DNA of 64,000 nucleotides from Cladocopium goreaui (lineage: Eukaryota; Sar; Dinophyceae; Suessiales; Symbiodiniaceae). The stretch is from positions 101,001-165,000 of the forward strand of contig CAMXCT020000462.1 in NCBI GenBank assembly GCA_947184155.2, in the 5' to 3' direction. Below, in pieces: positions 44,466-55,786 of this stretch. The position numbers and the translations under genes were made by a program. Below the pieces are notes generated by a model. The model saw only the letters and a program-made list of their open reading frames with translations. It had not been told where the DNA came from and ran no database searches. The first letter of the stretch is position 1. Every line of letters starts with the position of its first letter.

Positions 44466-45066
44466 AATGCGCCTTGGTGGATGAAAGTATTGGGAAATGT
44501 ATACAGTCTGATGAGGTCTGATGAGGTCTGATGATGTCTGATGTAGTGGGAGTTGCAGTTTATGGATGTTTATGGCCTTTCTGGGGCAAGGTACGCTTAA
44601 GGGATGTTCTGATGGTGGTGGCGTATTTCCTGATTTTTGAATGAGAAGCAGAAGCAGCAAGTGCAGCAACAGTGGACAGAAGGGTTTGTGACTGACAAAT
44701 TTCCCCCCTGCACGTCACAAGATTCCTGGAGACTTTGGAGAGACTTTTTCAAGTGGCAATTCCATCCTGCAACTGTGCCCACAAAACTTGGCCCAAAACT
44801 TGGCCCTGTTCCCGAGCAACATGTGAGGCTACACAGCAAAAGATGCAAAGTTGCTTGGACCTGAAGAGACACTTTCAGGCTCAAACCATTTCATGAGTAG
44901 ATGAAGTTGATTTCCACCTTTTAGATCCTTTTAGCATTTGAAAAAGGCAACATATGGCAACATCAAGTTGACGTTTTCCGAACTGGGAGACCGGGAGACC
45001 CCAACAAAAATCTACAAGCCATCTCCATGTCTGCCTTGATCTGATGATCTGATCCCGGACGCCCGA

Positions 45067-45350
45067 GGTCTGCGAGGTCAGATTCGCATCTTTACTGCGG
45101 CGGTGAAGCGGCTTTCAGGATGTTTGGATCCCGAGGAAAAGGAAAAGCGACAACCTTTCCTCCAGCAGCTGAAAGAGGACGCTTTGTTACACTTTGTTAC
45201 AAAGGCAGATTTGGCGCCACCCAGCTTTTCACCCAGCCCAGCTTTAGCAGATGTGCCAACAGGAAAGCAGAAAGATTGCTGAAGAAGAAGAGACTTTGAA
45301 GGGCCTTGCAGACCATGCATTGGTCATGTGGAACAAAGTGGAATCCAGAG
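45067..45350 (+). CDS. Putative helical exons
   Basis: About 45067-45200 reads IFTAAVKRLSGCLDPEEKEK and RQPFLQQLKEDALLHFV. From 45251, after TTTAGCAG, it reads MCQQESRKIAEEEETLKGLA and DHALVMWNKVE. Both are charged and helical. They are probably the last clear exons of the coiled-coil gene in this window. Confidence 0.45.
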
Positions 45351-45610
45351 TCTTGACCTGCAATTTAAGCAGCTTTTCACAAAATGCCTCTGTCCAAAAA
45401 CTGGTTCATAACTCAATTTCTGGATATTTATGGCCATTTGATGGAAAACATTGGAAAACATATGAAAACATGCTGATTCCCTTGAAAACCCTTGAAAATT
45501 GAGGGGTCTTCTGGTCTTTAAGACCCGAATCCACAGGTCTCAGCAAGCTTCAAGCCTTAACTGATGCCTTGTGGCTTCAAGCCATCAGGGATAGCCCCGC
45601 CAAAGGCTGA

Positions 45611-45715
45611 GGGTTCCAATCCATGGGGGTACCTCCAAATCATTCATTTTCCACATTTTCCAGTGTAAACCATGAAAAGTGAAACAGAGCAGGGTACCCC
45701 CAGTCATGGAAACCC
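45611..45715. mobile_element. MITE-like family B, copy 4
   Basis: GGGTTCCAATCCATGGGGGT at the left, AGTCATGGAAACCCCC at the right; related to the copies at 8012 and 12981. Confidence 0.6.
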
Positions 45716-46696
45716 CCAGACGGTAGCGAATGTTGAAAGTGATCAAACCAGCCAGCTATCACCAGCTATCGCTTTTGCTGGAGCTAAGTAGCTCTAATAT
45801 CGATCCTGTGTGGACGGACTTTTCTCGTGGCCGTGGCCAAGAAAATGGACGTCACTGGGTGAACTGGGCCGACTGAATCAAGCGCAAGACATAAGATGTG
45901 CAATTAAAGATAGAAGCCAAACTAGAAAATGCTGGAGATATGTACTTGGCATGTGCTGTGGCCTTGAGTCATGCTCGCAGTGCAGCAAAGAGAAGAGAAA
46001 GATATGAAAATTATTCAATTTTATCACGTAGATACAATACATAATACACAAATTATTGATGATGAAATGCTTCCAATCCTTTTGGCAACGTTTTGGTTTC
46101 GTTGTTCAGTGCTTTTGAGGTACTTACAATTTGGACTGCCGCCCTCACGCGGATCCCTATCGCATTAGTCCAGCAAAGGACATCTCATGTGAGCAGGCGC
46201 CGAAACCACCGACCAGGACATGGCATCTCCAAGGATCTCCTGTACTTGGTTTTTTTCCAATGGAAATACAACACTATGGTAGGTCTGGCTAGTGCCAAGC
46301 ATGCAAGACAGTGTTGATGAAAATTTTTGGCTGTGGTTTGTCGATTTCAGATCTAGAGTTGTCAATTGCAGGCGAAGAATTTGTGTAGAAGAGTTTATCG
46401 AGACATATCGAACGACATACCTATCAGCCATGCCATGGATAACTGAGCACTGCTCGTTCTTTTTCACAGTTTGGAGCCACAATTCTCCGTTTGGATAACG
46501 GGGGAACGACTTGCTGACGGCACTTGGGTCACTTGGGTTTGCCCATATCAGCCCCTGGGCCGTGGGATACAACCCCTGGCCCTGGGCCGTGGGGTCGGGT
46601 CCGCAGGCCTGGCCACGTGGAACTCTTGTCCACTACAAGAGCGAGCAGCGGGAGAAGCAGGCACCCAGCACCCCCCACTTGTCACTGAGATTCATG

Positions 46697-46893
46697 GAAT
46701 GATGAGGATAAGGATGAGGATGATGATGATGATGATGGTGATGGTGATGGTGATGGTGGTGGTGATGGTGATGGTGATGATGGTGATGGTGGTGATGGTG
46801 GTGATGATGATGATCATGATGATGATGATGATGATGATGGTGATGGTGGTGGTGATGGTGATGGTGATGATGGTGATGGTGGTGATGGTGATG

Positions 46894-46925
<32 letters not shown>

Positions 46926-47320
46926 GATGATGATGGTGATGGTGGTGGTGATGGTGATGGTGATGATGGTGATGGTGGTGATGGTGGTGGTGATGGTGAT
47001 GGTGATGATGGTGATGGTGGTGATGGTGGTGATGATGATGATGGTGATGGTGGTGGTGATGGTGATGATGGTGATGATGGTGATGGTGGTGATGGTGGTG
47101 ATGATGATGATGATGGTGATGGTGGTGGTGATGGTGATGGTGATGATGGTGATGGTGGTGATGGCGGTGATGATGATGATGATGATGGTGATGGTGGTGG
47201 TGATGGTGATGGTGATGATGGTGATGGTGGTGATGGTGGTGATGATGATGATGATGGTGATGGTGATGGTGGTGGTGATGGTGATGGTGATGGTGATGAT
47301 GGTGATGGTGGTGATGGTGG

Positions 47321-47351
<31 letters not shown>

Positions 47352-47375
47352 GATGGTGATGATGAAGGTGATGCC

Positions 47376-47419
<44 letters not shown>

Positions 47420-47566
47420 CGATGATGATGATGATGGTGATGATGGTGATGGTGATGATGGTGATGGTGGTGATGGTGGTGGGGATGGTGGTGATGATGA
47501 TGATGAGGATGATGATGATGGTGATGATGATGGTGATGGTGATGATGGTGATGGTGGTGATGGTGG

Positions 47567-47604
<38 letters not shown>

Positions 47605-47629
47605 CTGGTGGTGATGATGATCGTTCTGG

Positions 47630-47670
<41 letters not shown>

Positions 47671-47970
47671 GTTGGATGATGCTGGTGATGTTGATGACGA
47701 TGATGATGATGATGATGCTGATGATGATGATGATGATGGGGATGATGATGAAGATGATGCTGAGGATGATGATGGTGATGATGATGATGATGATGACATG
47801 ATGATGAAGATGCTGGTGATGCCGACGATGATGATGATGATGATGATGCTGTTGATGATGATGATGACGATGATGATGTTGATATTGATGATGAAGAGGA
47901 TGATGATGACGATGATGATAATGATAATGATGTTGTTGCTGGTGGTGGTGGTGATGATTGTGATGATGTG
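46697..47970. repeat. GAT/GGT minisatellite, ~1.27 kb
   Basis: Made of GATGAT and GATGGT triplets with a higher-order unit near 60-66 bp (GGTGATGGTGGTGATGGTGG then GATGATGATGATGGTGATGG) repeated many times from 46730 to 47340, then more irregular GAT runs. The + strand has almost no C for hundreds of bases. Both strands stay open for about 400 codons in several frames, coding for Met/Val, His, Ser or Ile/Thr runs. That is a consequence of the triplet and not evidence of genes. Confidence 0.95.
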
Positions 47971-47999
47971 ATGATGGTGGCGGTGCCGGTTTTCTTTTG

Positions 48000-50197
48000 C
48001 ATCTATATGATACAGTATATGGTTGATATGTTTGTAATATTTTTACCATGTTGCGAACGTATGTAATTAACGGGGAAGGGCGATATATGATGTTGAAATG
48101 CGTCTTGAGACACTCCAGACATGATGTTGGATGGTAAACGCGAGTAGTGATCCTGCCCTTTCACTGGGTACGAGTTACGATCACTGAACTCGCGATGAGA
48201 CGAACTATCATTAGTGAATTGGTCCGGCAATTCGGATCACGAATCACTATCCCATTCAGACAGTCCCACCCGATGTCACCATATCAATGCCACTAGTTTG
48301 AGTGGGTGATCAGTCATGCTCAAGTCATCCAAAACAAATTCGAACCAGTAAGGAGGCAGAAGATAGTATATGTGTGTAATGTTTTTGTGGCAATATATCA
48401 AAATGATTGAATGAAACGCAAGCAAAACCAGTTTTTGCCGATGCTTGGCAGGGTGGAGTACAGCCGCCACTGCCTGCCGTGGTCAAGTCTTTTAATGAAA
48501 GTGCCAGACACCCAGAGCCAGCTGCAGCATCAGCACAAGGAATTGGAAGTTAGGCTGAAAGTCAAAGACATTCTAGGAGTCACACATAGGTCTTACAAGG
48601 AATAGAGAGCGCACTTAATGGTTGATTTGGTGAAATTTCAAGGAAACAACCAGAGTTTATTGCATTTTTTGTTTGAACAATGTTTTTCTCCAGCGCACCC
48701 ATGACACAATTTGTTTCCATCTTTGCACGATTCACCCATCCTGTGCAATGGCGTGTTTGTCACCAGTTGGACAGGATCAGACCTACAATTTGGACATCCG
48801 AGACCACGCTGACTGTGATCGCATTCGAATACGGGTGATTACGCGCCGCCCTGAATGCAAAACAAGACTACATGGAAACCATGAGGTTTGCCTATAGTAA
48901 ATGTTTGATTATCCAGCATGGTGCTGGTTGTTGCAATATGAGTTGCTGAGACTTTCTGTGGAGTTGCTCTGAGCTCACTTTGTTCAACATCACTGGAGTG
49001 ATCATCGCGCCAGGAGTTCCCACGGATATTTCACAATTTTGATTCAGGTTTCAGTACTTGCAAAGACCAAACATGCTTGGGACATTGGGGTGCATATTGG
49101 ATCTTCTTATAAAATATGTTGGTACCATTTGGATCCATTTGGTCTTAGTCTTGATTTATTTCAGTACCATGTTTGGATCCCTGCCATGTAATTACTGCAA
49201 ATTGTCTGGAAGACATACCGTGTTCGGATCATTCATGTGGTTAGTGAATTCAGTAGCTACATGGAAAACAAAGATCCCATGCTGGGAAAATTGACAGGAC
49301 ACCCCTATAACTATAATTGATGTTATAACTAACCATAACTTTCCGGTTACGATTCTCCGTGAAAACAATCCGCCATTGGATGTAGTTGTTGTTGTTTAAA
49401 TGGGCGGGGGTTCGCTTGAACATGGGCGTTTGGCTCGCTTGTGCGCGGGCTGTTGGCTCGCTTGAACGTGGGCCATGTGGCACATGACATGTTGCACATG
49501 CTCGCTTATGCTCAACCAGGGGGGGCGAGGGGGGATGATAACGTTCTTGACGACTTTGAGACAGGGTCCCCCCAGGCCCCTAAGTCTAAGTGTCAAACCC
49601 TAAAGGTGTGAGGGGTGTCCATGTCTCCAAAGTGTCCAATGTCCAAGTGATCCCCAATGTTTATGTGATCCAAAAGCCAACGTCCAAGTGACCCTGGCGC
49701 CTGTTTAAGTCCTCACCTAGACGGTAAATTCCAGCATTTGACGCTTAAATTCCCAAGTTTGATGGTTAAATCCCCAAATTTCAGGATGTTTGAAACAACA
49801 CATTTGGGAACTCAGGCGAGAAGGTGGTCCTTCCTCAGAGCCGGGCATCACCTCGGCGATGCCCAGGTCCTGTTCAGCAGGGAATCAATGGGGGATTTGA
49901 TGGACATGTTTTGGGTTTCTAAGTCATGGGGGTACCCAAAAATGGATAGTTTCCATATGTGCTAGGGTCAAAACATTGTATATGGTCTGTGGTCACCCAT
50001 CACCATCCATCCAATATTGGGAATCCTTATAATCAGCGTATAAATCCCTATTGCTGGATTGATCATTCACCAATCTGATCAATATTTATGGCTATGGAAT
50101 CCAACTTTTGACGCGCACAATGTAGAGTCAACTACACTCCATCGTCCCAAGCACAGGTGGCGGGATCGAAGAAGCCAAAGTGTGAGAATACCATACC
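48000..50197. other. Left flank of the LINE, no firm gene
   Basis: Possible exons: 48700-48893 (SPVGQDQTYNLDIRDHADCD, RIRIRVITRRPECKTRLHGN) and a short open stretch at 49797-49925. Neither has a clear splice pair or family. A GGCTCGCTTG repeat occurs near 49433-49470. Confidence 0.35.
50189..50197. repeat. Candidate LINE target-site duplication (3' side)
   Basis: TACCATACC here and at 61173-61181. It would place the LINE 3' end about 30 bp after the ORF2 stop. No poly(A) tail is visible. An 8-bp alternative (AACCAAAA, 50199 and 61204) also exists. Confidence 0.4.
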
Positions 50198-50227
50198 TAA
50201 CCAAAACGTGCAACGGGTAATTACTAA

Positions 50228-53200
50228 TTAGCCACCACCAAGTCCAGAGGCACGCACTCTCTTCATCAAAGCCGCATTCTTGGCCCATCTCTCGCGTGGT
50301 GTCAATTCAACGAGAGGTGGAAAGCGACACAAAATGTTCAGCTCCTTGATGTACAACGGTCTGTGAAGGGCTACCGAGCCCTGAAGCTTCACAATGTAGT
50401 CCCAGACAAATTTCATAGTCAATTGCTGATTTGGAAAAATAGGTCTGCAGGGAAGCCCAGCCACTGGACTCTTGAATCCCAGTCTGGAAATGGAGAAACA
50501 TTTGTAATTGTCAAACCTCGGCAAGAGGTCTCCTTGAACCACCGTTGTGATGTTTTGCCAAAGATTCCTGAAACATAGGATTTGTAAGGACACCGCTCTC
50601 TTACTGTCAGGAAGTAGTGTCGCCTTTTCATCCCCATAATCAATGTACTCTGACTGTGCACCTGCACCACTCAACTTGATAGGACAGCGAAAACCCGTTG
50701 TCAAATAGAAAGACACAAGCAGCTCAAACCACGAGACCCCCCAGTCACCTTTGGTATGCATATTGTAGTCAGGTTGAATATCAGGAGGCCACTTTACCAA
50801 ACGAGACCAGTGGACAAACGCCTTTGCGATATTCTCACCTTGCAAGCACGCATGTAATACATTGTCTTCCACCAAAAACTCAGTCAAAGGGACATAGCTA
50901 TCTTGAACAAAGTTGGCCATGGCCTCGCACGCATCAATTCCCATCAAAGCAGAATGGAAAATTCCATCACTTCTCGCATGTGCAGCTCTAGGTCGAATGA
51001 GGTGATATTGCGTCTCCGAGTGTTTTTTCTCTTCAAGGATCTGGCATCTACGCTTATTGAAAGCAGCCAGAAATTTGAAATGGGCGTTCAACAAAACGGC
51101 TTCCTTTTCAACATGAGCCACAATCTCATCCACAAGCATTCGAACCTCTGAAGGAATCGATTGGTAAGCCAAGGTCGCTGCGGCATCCGCAGCCATGTTT
51201 CCAGCAATGTACCACAAGTCCAGTAGGTCAGTCGCAGATTCAAGCTTCCTGTGACTTTTCACTTTCACAATCTTGAATTTGTCTTTGTGCCAATACTGTG
51301 CAAGTTCCCGTATAAGATCACCATTTGAAAACTTGTGCAGAATTGGGTGGAACACGTAACAGTTAATGATGTCAACAACTCGACACACATAAGACGCATC
51401 TGTGACAAATTCCACTGACGGTATCGGTTCACAAAGATTGACCTGCTTGGCAGCATGCAGTATGGCATACAATTCAGCTCGTGCAACAGTTTGGTCACCC
51501 GGCACAATCCCAACTGCTGACACATGAAACATCGGAAACTGAGGCGGTGAAAGGAACAAAAAATCAGTAGCATGTCGCATCTGGGATTCACCAATAGATA
51601 TGTCCTGTACCACCGCCCATGTTGCCAATCTGGCAACAGAATGCCGAGGATATCTAGCAGATCCATCAGTAAAAAATCTCATAGATGAAAGATCGCAATT
51701 CCTGGGTGCAATGATCTCTTGCGGCTTCACAGACATCACGAAAGCACGGAATATCGTTAGCTGGTCATGCGCACGGGGTATAGGCAGGTAAACCCACTCT
51801 TGTCGCTCATGTTGCAAGACCTCACAAGCATGTTGGGCACCATCTCTGATTTCCTGAAGCATCGGACATGAGAGAAGTCTGTGTTCCCTAGTATCAGGTT
51901 GACCACAAAGTTCACACGCATCAGACATATCTTCATCCCACTTAGCTTTCTGGGCAGCAGTCTGGAAGGCACCAACAACATTGAACTTTGTCAAGTGTTG
52001 CTCCTCTTCAGTCAGTCCATGGAAGACACGGTGAAAAGTCGCTACGTCAGGCACATGATCACCAAAACCTTTCCTATCGACCATGCCAAGAATGTGATGG
52101 GACCACATCAATCTGGCTAACTTGGTGATACGTCGGCATGAGTCATGAAGCACGTTGAAGCAAATGTAGTCAGGTCCAATGACACTTCCGTCTGCTTTCA
52201 GTTCCCATCCAAGATTCTTCAAATATTGACGCAAGGCAGTTGCCGGACCAAAGGGTCTAGAGCCAGTCCAACTCAATGCATCCAATATCGTTTCATTGGC
52301 AAGTTCAGGTTGGACACTGGCAATTCTCCGAAGAATCCTAAGACATTGCAAAATGGTGTGCAGCATCGGGTCAGTGAGGAACCTAGACAGAAAAAAGCAG
52401 GCCACAACCGGTGATGCATTATGCCATTTTCCAACAAGGCAGTTCAATGCCGCACGACGTAGCGATGTGAAATGATGCGTGCCAATGTAGGTGGTGTCAG
52501 AACTGTACAATGCCAAAGGCCACACACAAGCCTGCAACATCTTCGTCTTGGTCTGTAGTGCGGCATGGAGCCACTCAAGCCGGTGCATACGTGTTACAGC
52601 CTCATCAATTTTTTCTTTGATGAAACCCAGGGATGCACTTTTGTCATAATTGACTTTCTCACCAAGGTCTTTCACCGCATTCTTGATGACAACAGAAACA
52701 TCTTCCCCCGGATGCAAAAGGGCAAGGTGATTGCAAAATTCTCTGAAGTCCTTTTTTGTTCCCCAATGCCAGCTCTTTGCATGATCAATTGACAATCTCA
52801 TCACACATGTCAGTCTCAACACCTGTTGATAAGCCTGAAAGTGGGCACGTTGGCGAGACGACATCCAGCTCCAGTTATCAGCATAAGCAAATGGGCGAAT
52901 GTATTGTGTCTTCAACCATGCATGAAAAAGGCATGACGTCGCAAGCATGGACAGCACACTGATACTACAACCTTCAGGAACACCTGTCGTAGATGATATA
53001 CCAATGGAGACACACCCTTGAATGGTCGGGAACCTCACCATCTTGTCAAGACTGCAAATCCATGCATGAACCAGGGCAGTAGGCATCCCAAAGCGACACA
53101 TAATGCGACCCACAGCATACCTGCCAAAAGTGTTGTAAGCCTTGATGAGATCAAGTGAGTATCCACCAATAGATTTGTTCTCCATCAAAGCCTTTTCAAT

Positions 53201-55681
53201 CGCACGCTTTTGCACAAAAGCAAGTTCTTTGACCCCCCTACCAGGGAGACCACCCGATACCTCATAAGGAAAATATTCTTTCCAAATGTCTGCAGTGATC
53301 CTGAAAATGAACTTTCCAAATAACCTGTATAGTCCACTGAGGATCGTAATCGGCCTGGCATGGTGCATCGATGTCGGGACCGGCACTTTCGACAGAAGGA
53401 CAGTCTTTGCCATCATCATCCCAGGACCAAACCCAGTGGACATCACCATCTGAAAAATAAACATCAAGTCTCTAATGCAGCATATCGGAAGTGACTTCAA
53501 TTCGTCATTGGCCCATCCACAAGGTCCTACAGCTTTGGCTGATGGAAGCTTTCTGATCAACCTGACCCAAAGATCCAAATCATCCACCGGATACTGGATT
53601 TCAGGGATATGTGGAAGTTGCGCTTCATTGAGCAAGTCATCAAAAGATTCCCATGAGGCTCCACCAAATTGTTCACATCGCTCATCTCTGAGCCACATAG
53701 GAGACCAAAACCTGGAGAATTCATCAGTGATTTCGCTGGCAGTCACTGCCGTGAAAGAAACATGTAAAATTCCACAAGCCGGCAAAACGCCAGAGCGAAG
53801 GCGGAAAAAAACCTTTTTCTCTTCCTGTGAGACCAATTCAATTTCAGCATCACCAAACTTAAGCAACGCATGCGGTGGCAGATACTTCAGCTCATCCAGC
53901 AGGATTGCAGTAGCTCCAACACGGGATCTCATCAATGAAGCATTGAGTTTCCATACCACCGGGACTTCCGTTAAAGACTCCACATGCTTAGCACGAACAA
54001 GCCTGTATGAAGTCTTACAAAAGTCATCATGTTGATCAATATGGAGGTGATGTTTGGACACATCTGCACGGAATTTACTCTCAGCTCGGCAGGCATGATT
54101 GCAATCATGTTCCGTAATCTGCTCAGCCATATGTAAGTCTTCAATGGATGGCAAAACGCATGAGAGGACAGGCATGGCCTCAAAAGACAGGATCCATTTC
54201 CACCAGGAACTACCATAGCCCTTGGCATCAAGAATTTTCCTCCATTCTCTCTTTGCATCATGAAGGCTTGCAGACTCACCAATGTCATCAGTTGTGTGAA
54301 GCGGAAGGCTTTTCAGTCTACGGATCAGGGACTTAATGCGCCTGACTTGCCTGACTTTGAGTTTAGTGCTGCTGTGAAAAACCTCACATGGAGGTGAGTA
54401 GCCACCATGGCGATCCGATTTCACCGAGAGTTTTGCTTGAACTGTTCGGAATTTGTTTAACCCACATCTGCCCTTATAAGACAGCGGAAGGCATTTCTGT
54501 GGAAATTTCAGGGGGTCCAGTAAATGACATCTTTGTAAGGCTTTGTCGACAGCGGTCTCAACATGTCCAGACCAAACATTGAAGGCATGTTCAACCTGTC
54601 CAACCTCGACAGAAACCCCAGGCGGAAAAAGGTTGGAAAAATCAACAGGTTCATAAACCTCGGAAATGTTCTCTTTCGAGGGTGCAAAAGACGCCCATGA
54701 ATTAGGGATCTTCCATAATGTCTGTTTGTCACAACTTTGCATTGGCTTGAAATCAACCAGCAGCGGGGTATGGAGATCAAACGCATGCTCAGCAGGAACT
54801 GACATAGATTGAATAAGGTCAGCAACCTTCGGATGCATGAAAGCGGTGTCATTCCTAGTGGAACCACAACATGTTGGCGGTAGATCAACCTGATATTTAC
54901 TTTTGTACCAATGAAAGGCCTCAACAGCACCAATGTCTTGAAAATATTTGTAAGCAGGAAGTTTCACCAATGGTTCATTGAAGTCACCTGCAACCAGGAA
55001 AGGAAGGCCAACTTGCGCAATGACTGGGATGATACTAGCAATTAAAATGTCGTTAGGCCGAATCCCCTCCTTATGTCGATTGGCAAAGCCATACAGTGAA
55101 ATTACCAAGATTTCAAAATCAGCAATTCGGACAATGCACGTCGAAAAACGTTGTGTCTCCATCAAAGCATCCTGAACTTCAACCCTCGTAGTGCGACAAG
55201 GCAGGCTAGTAAAGATGGCAGATCCTACAGCTTCACCCCTGTAAGATGGTCGGCAATCCAGGGTAGTTTTTTTGGAAGCAACAGGTCTACTCCAAAAGGA
55301 TCTAAAACCAGCCTTACTCAGTTCACGTGAACAGTCTTTTTGAACCACGCTAGTAGCACTAGTTTCGGATACAGTAACAAGGTCAGCTTCAAGCATGAGC
55401 AGCTTATTGATTTTGCCATACACTGCGGTAGGATTCACAACTGCGAGTCTGACACCTGCGTCCTTTGGCCCAGGGTTACCAGCTTGTCCAACAATGACAC
55501 CATAGTACCAGGCAAATTGGTTCATGCGACAAATGCGGTACAGAAACATTCCAGTGCTAAAATAACAGCTGGTAAAAAGCCACGGATGCAAGGTTCCACC
55601 ACCAAGCCCGAGAAAGCTCGTAAGTGGAAATGACAACTTGGTGAGATCGGCAAAATGCACGAGCAGGTGGCAAATGCACAC
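50228..55681 (-). CDS. LINE ORF2: endonuclease, reverse transcriptase, zinc knuckle, RNase H
   Basis: The open frame counted from the GTG at 55681 gives 1817 residues; the first ATG is residue 45, and the frame is open back to the TGA of ORF1. Endonuclease (about 75-315): NPTAV, VSETSA (Glu), GDFNEP (232), TRNDTAF, FDLHTPLLVDF. Reverse transcriptase (720-1010): ARPITILSGLYRLFGKF, GYSLDLIKAYNTF (motif A Asp), TTGVPEGCSISVLSML (motif B), FAYADNWSWM (motif C, YADN in place of YADD). Zinc knuckle CELCGQPDTREHRLLSCP (1256). RNase H (1336-1505): FFTDGSA, ARAELYAIL, EFVTDASYV, KVKSH, GNMAADAAA. The last 310 residues form an extension of unknown role, ending RASGLGGG. It would nick the target DNA and copy its own RNA there. 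Confidence 0.9.
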   Translation of the reverse strand: MCICHLLVHFADLTKLSFPLTSFLGLGGGTLHPWLFTSCYFSTGMFLYRICRMNQFAWYYGVIVGQAGNPGPKDAGVRLAVVNPTAVYGKINKLLMLEADLVTVSETSATSVVQKDCSRELSKAGFRSFWSRPVASKKTTLDCRPSYRGEAVGSAIFTSLPCRTTRVEVQDALMETQRFSTCIVRIADFEILVISLYGFANRHKEGIRPNDILIASIIPVIAQVGLPFLVAGDFNEPLVKLPAYKYFQDIGAVEAFHWYKSKYQVDLPPTCCGSTRNDTAFMHPKVADLIQSMSVPAEHAFDLHTPLLVDFKPMQSCDKQTLWKIPNSWASFAPSKENISEVYEPVDFSNLFPPGVSVEVGQVEHAFNVWSGHVETAVDKALQRCHLLDPLKFPQKCLPLSYKGRCGLNKFRTVQAKLSVKSDRHGGYSPPCEVFHSSTKLKVRQVRRIKSLIRRLKSLPLHTTDDIGESASLHDAKREWRKILDAKGYGSSWWKWILSFEAMPVLSCVLPSIEDLHMAEQITEHDCNHACRAESKFRADVSKHHLHIDQHDDFCKTSYRLVRAKHVESLTEVPVVWKLNASLMRSRVGATAILLDELKYLPPHALLKFGDAEIELVSQEEKKVFFRLRSGVLPACGILHVSFTAVTASEITDEFSRFWSPMWLRDERCEQFGGASWESFDDLLNEAQLPHIPEIQYPVDDLDLWVRLIRKLPSAKAVGPCGWANDELKSLPICCIRDLMFIFQMVMSTGFGPGMMMAKTVLLSKVPVPTSMHHARPITILSGLYRLFGKFIFRITADIWKEYFPYEVSGGLPGRGVKELAFVQKRAIEKALMENKSIGGYSLDLIKAYNTFGRYAVGRIMCRFGMPTALVHAWICSLDKMVRFPTIQGCVSIGISSTTGVPEGCSISVLSMLATSCLFHAWLKTQYIRPFAYADNWSWMSSRQRAHFQAYQQVLRLTCVMRLSIDHAKSWHWGTKKDFREFCNHLALLHPGEDVSVVIKNAVKDLGEKVNYDKSASLGFIKEKIDEAVTRMHRLEWLHAALQTKTKMLQACVWPLALYSSDTTYIGTHHFTSLRRAALNCLVGKWHNASPVVACFFLSRFLTDPMLHTILQCLRILRRIASVQPELANETILDALSWTGSRPFGPATALRQYLKNLGWELKADGSVIGPDYICFNVLHDSCRRITKLARLMWSHHILGMVDRKGFGDHVPDVATFHRVFHGLTEEEQHLTKFNVVGAFQTAAQKAKWDEDMSDACELCGQPDTREHRLLSCPMLQEIRDGAQHACEVLQHERQEWVYLPIPRAHDQLTIFRAFVMSVKPQEIIAPRNCDLSSMRFFTDGSARYPRHSVARLATWAVVQDISIGESQMRHATDFLFLSPPQFPMFHVSAVGIVPGDQTVARAELYAILHAAKQVNLCEPIPSVEFVTDASYVCRVVDIINCYVFHPILHKFSNGDLIRELAQYWHKDKFKIVKVKSHRKLESATDLLDLWYIAGNMAADAAATLAYQSIPSEVRMLVDEIVAHVEKEAVLLNAHFKFLAAFNKRRCQILEEKKHSETQYHLIRPRAAHARSDGIFHSALMGIDACEAMANFVQDSYVPLTEFLVEDNVLHACLQGENIAKAFVHWSRLVKWPPDIQPDYNMHTKGDWGVSWFELLVSFYLTTGFRCPIKLSGAGAQSEYIDYGDEKATLLPDSKRAVSLQILCFRNLWQNITTVVQGDLLPRFDNYKCFSISRLGFKSPVAGLPCRPIFPNQQLTMKFVWDYIVKLQGSVALHRPLYIKELNILCRFPPLVELTPRERWAKNAALMKRVRASGLGGG

Positions 55682-55783
55682 AAAACGGATGCAAAAATGA
55701 AACTTCTCAGCATGAATTATCAGGAGGTAAATCGACAGATTGAGAACACATCTCGGACGGACATCAAGGCTCTGTCTGGATAG

Positions 55784-55786
55784 TCA
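55784..55786 (-). promoter_or_regulatory. UGA-CUA stop between LINE ORF1 and ORF2, candidate readthrough site
   Basis: ORF1 ends in TGA followed by CTA (transcript ...GGG TTA TGA CTA TCC AGA). The next 34 codons and the ORF2 frame continue with no other stop, so readthrough would make one ~3600-residue product. UGA CUA is a well-known leaky stop context in alphaviruses and in some animal genes. Whether it works in this organism is an inference. Confidence 0.5.

Noticed and set aside
46471..48049. Four ORFs of about 390-440 codons coding for His, Met/Val, Ser or Ile/Thr runs
   Set aside because: They exist only because GAT/GGT triplet repeats lack stop codons in most frames. No normal protein sequence or splice signal is attached.
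55450..55490. GQAGNPGP near the ORF2 start as a 2A-like ribosome-skipping peptide
   Set aside because: It has NPGP but lacks the DxE before it that skipping needs. Kept only as a curiosity.
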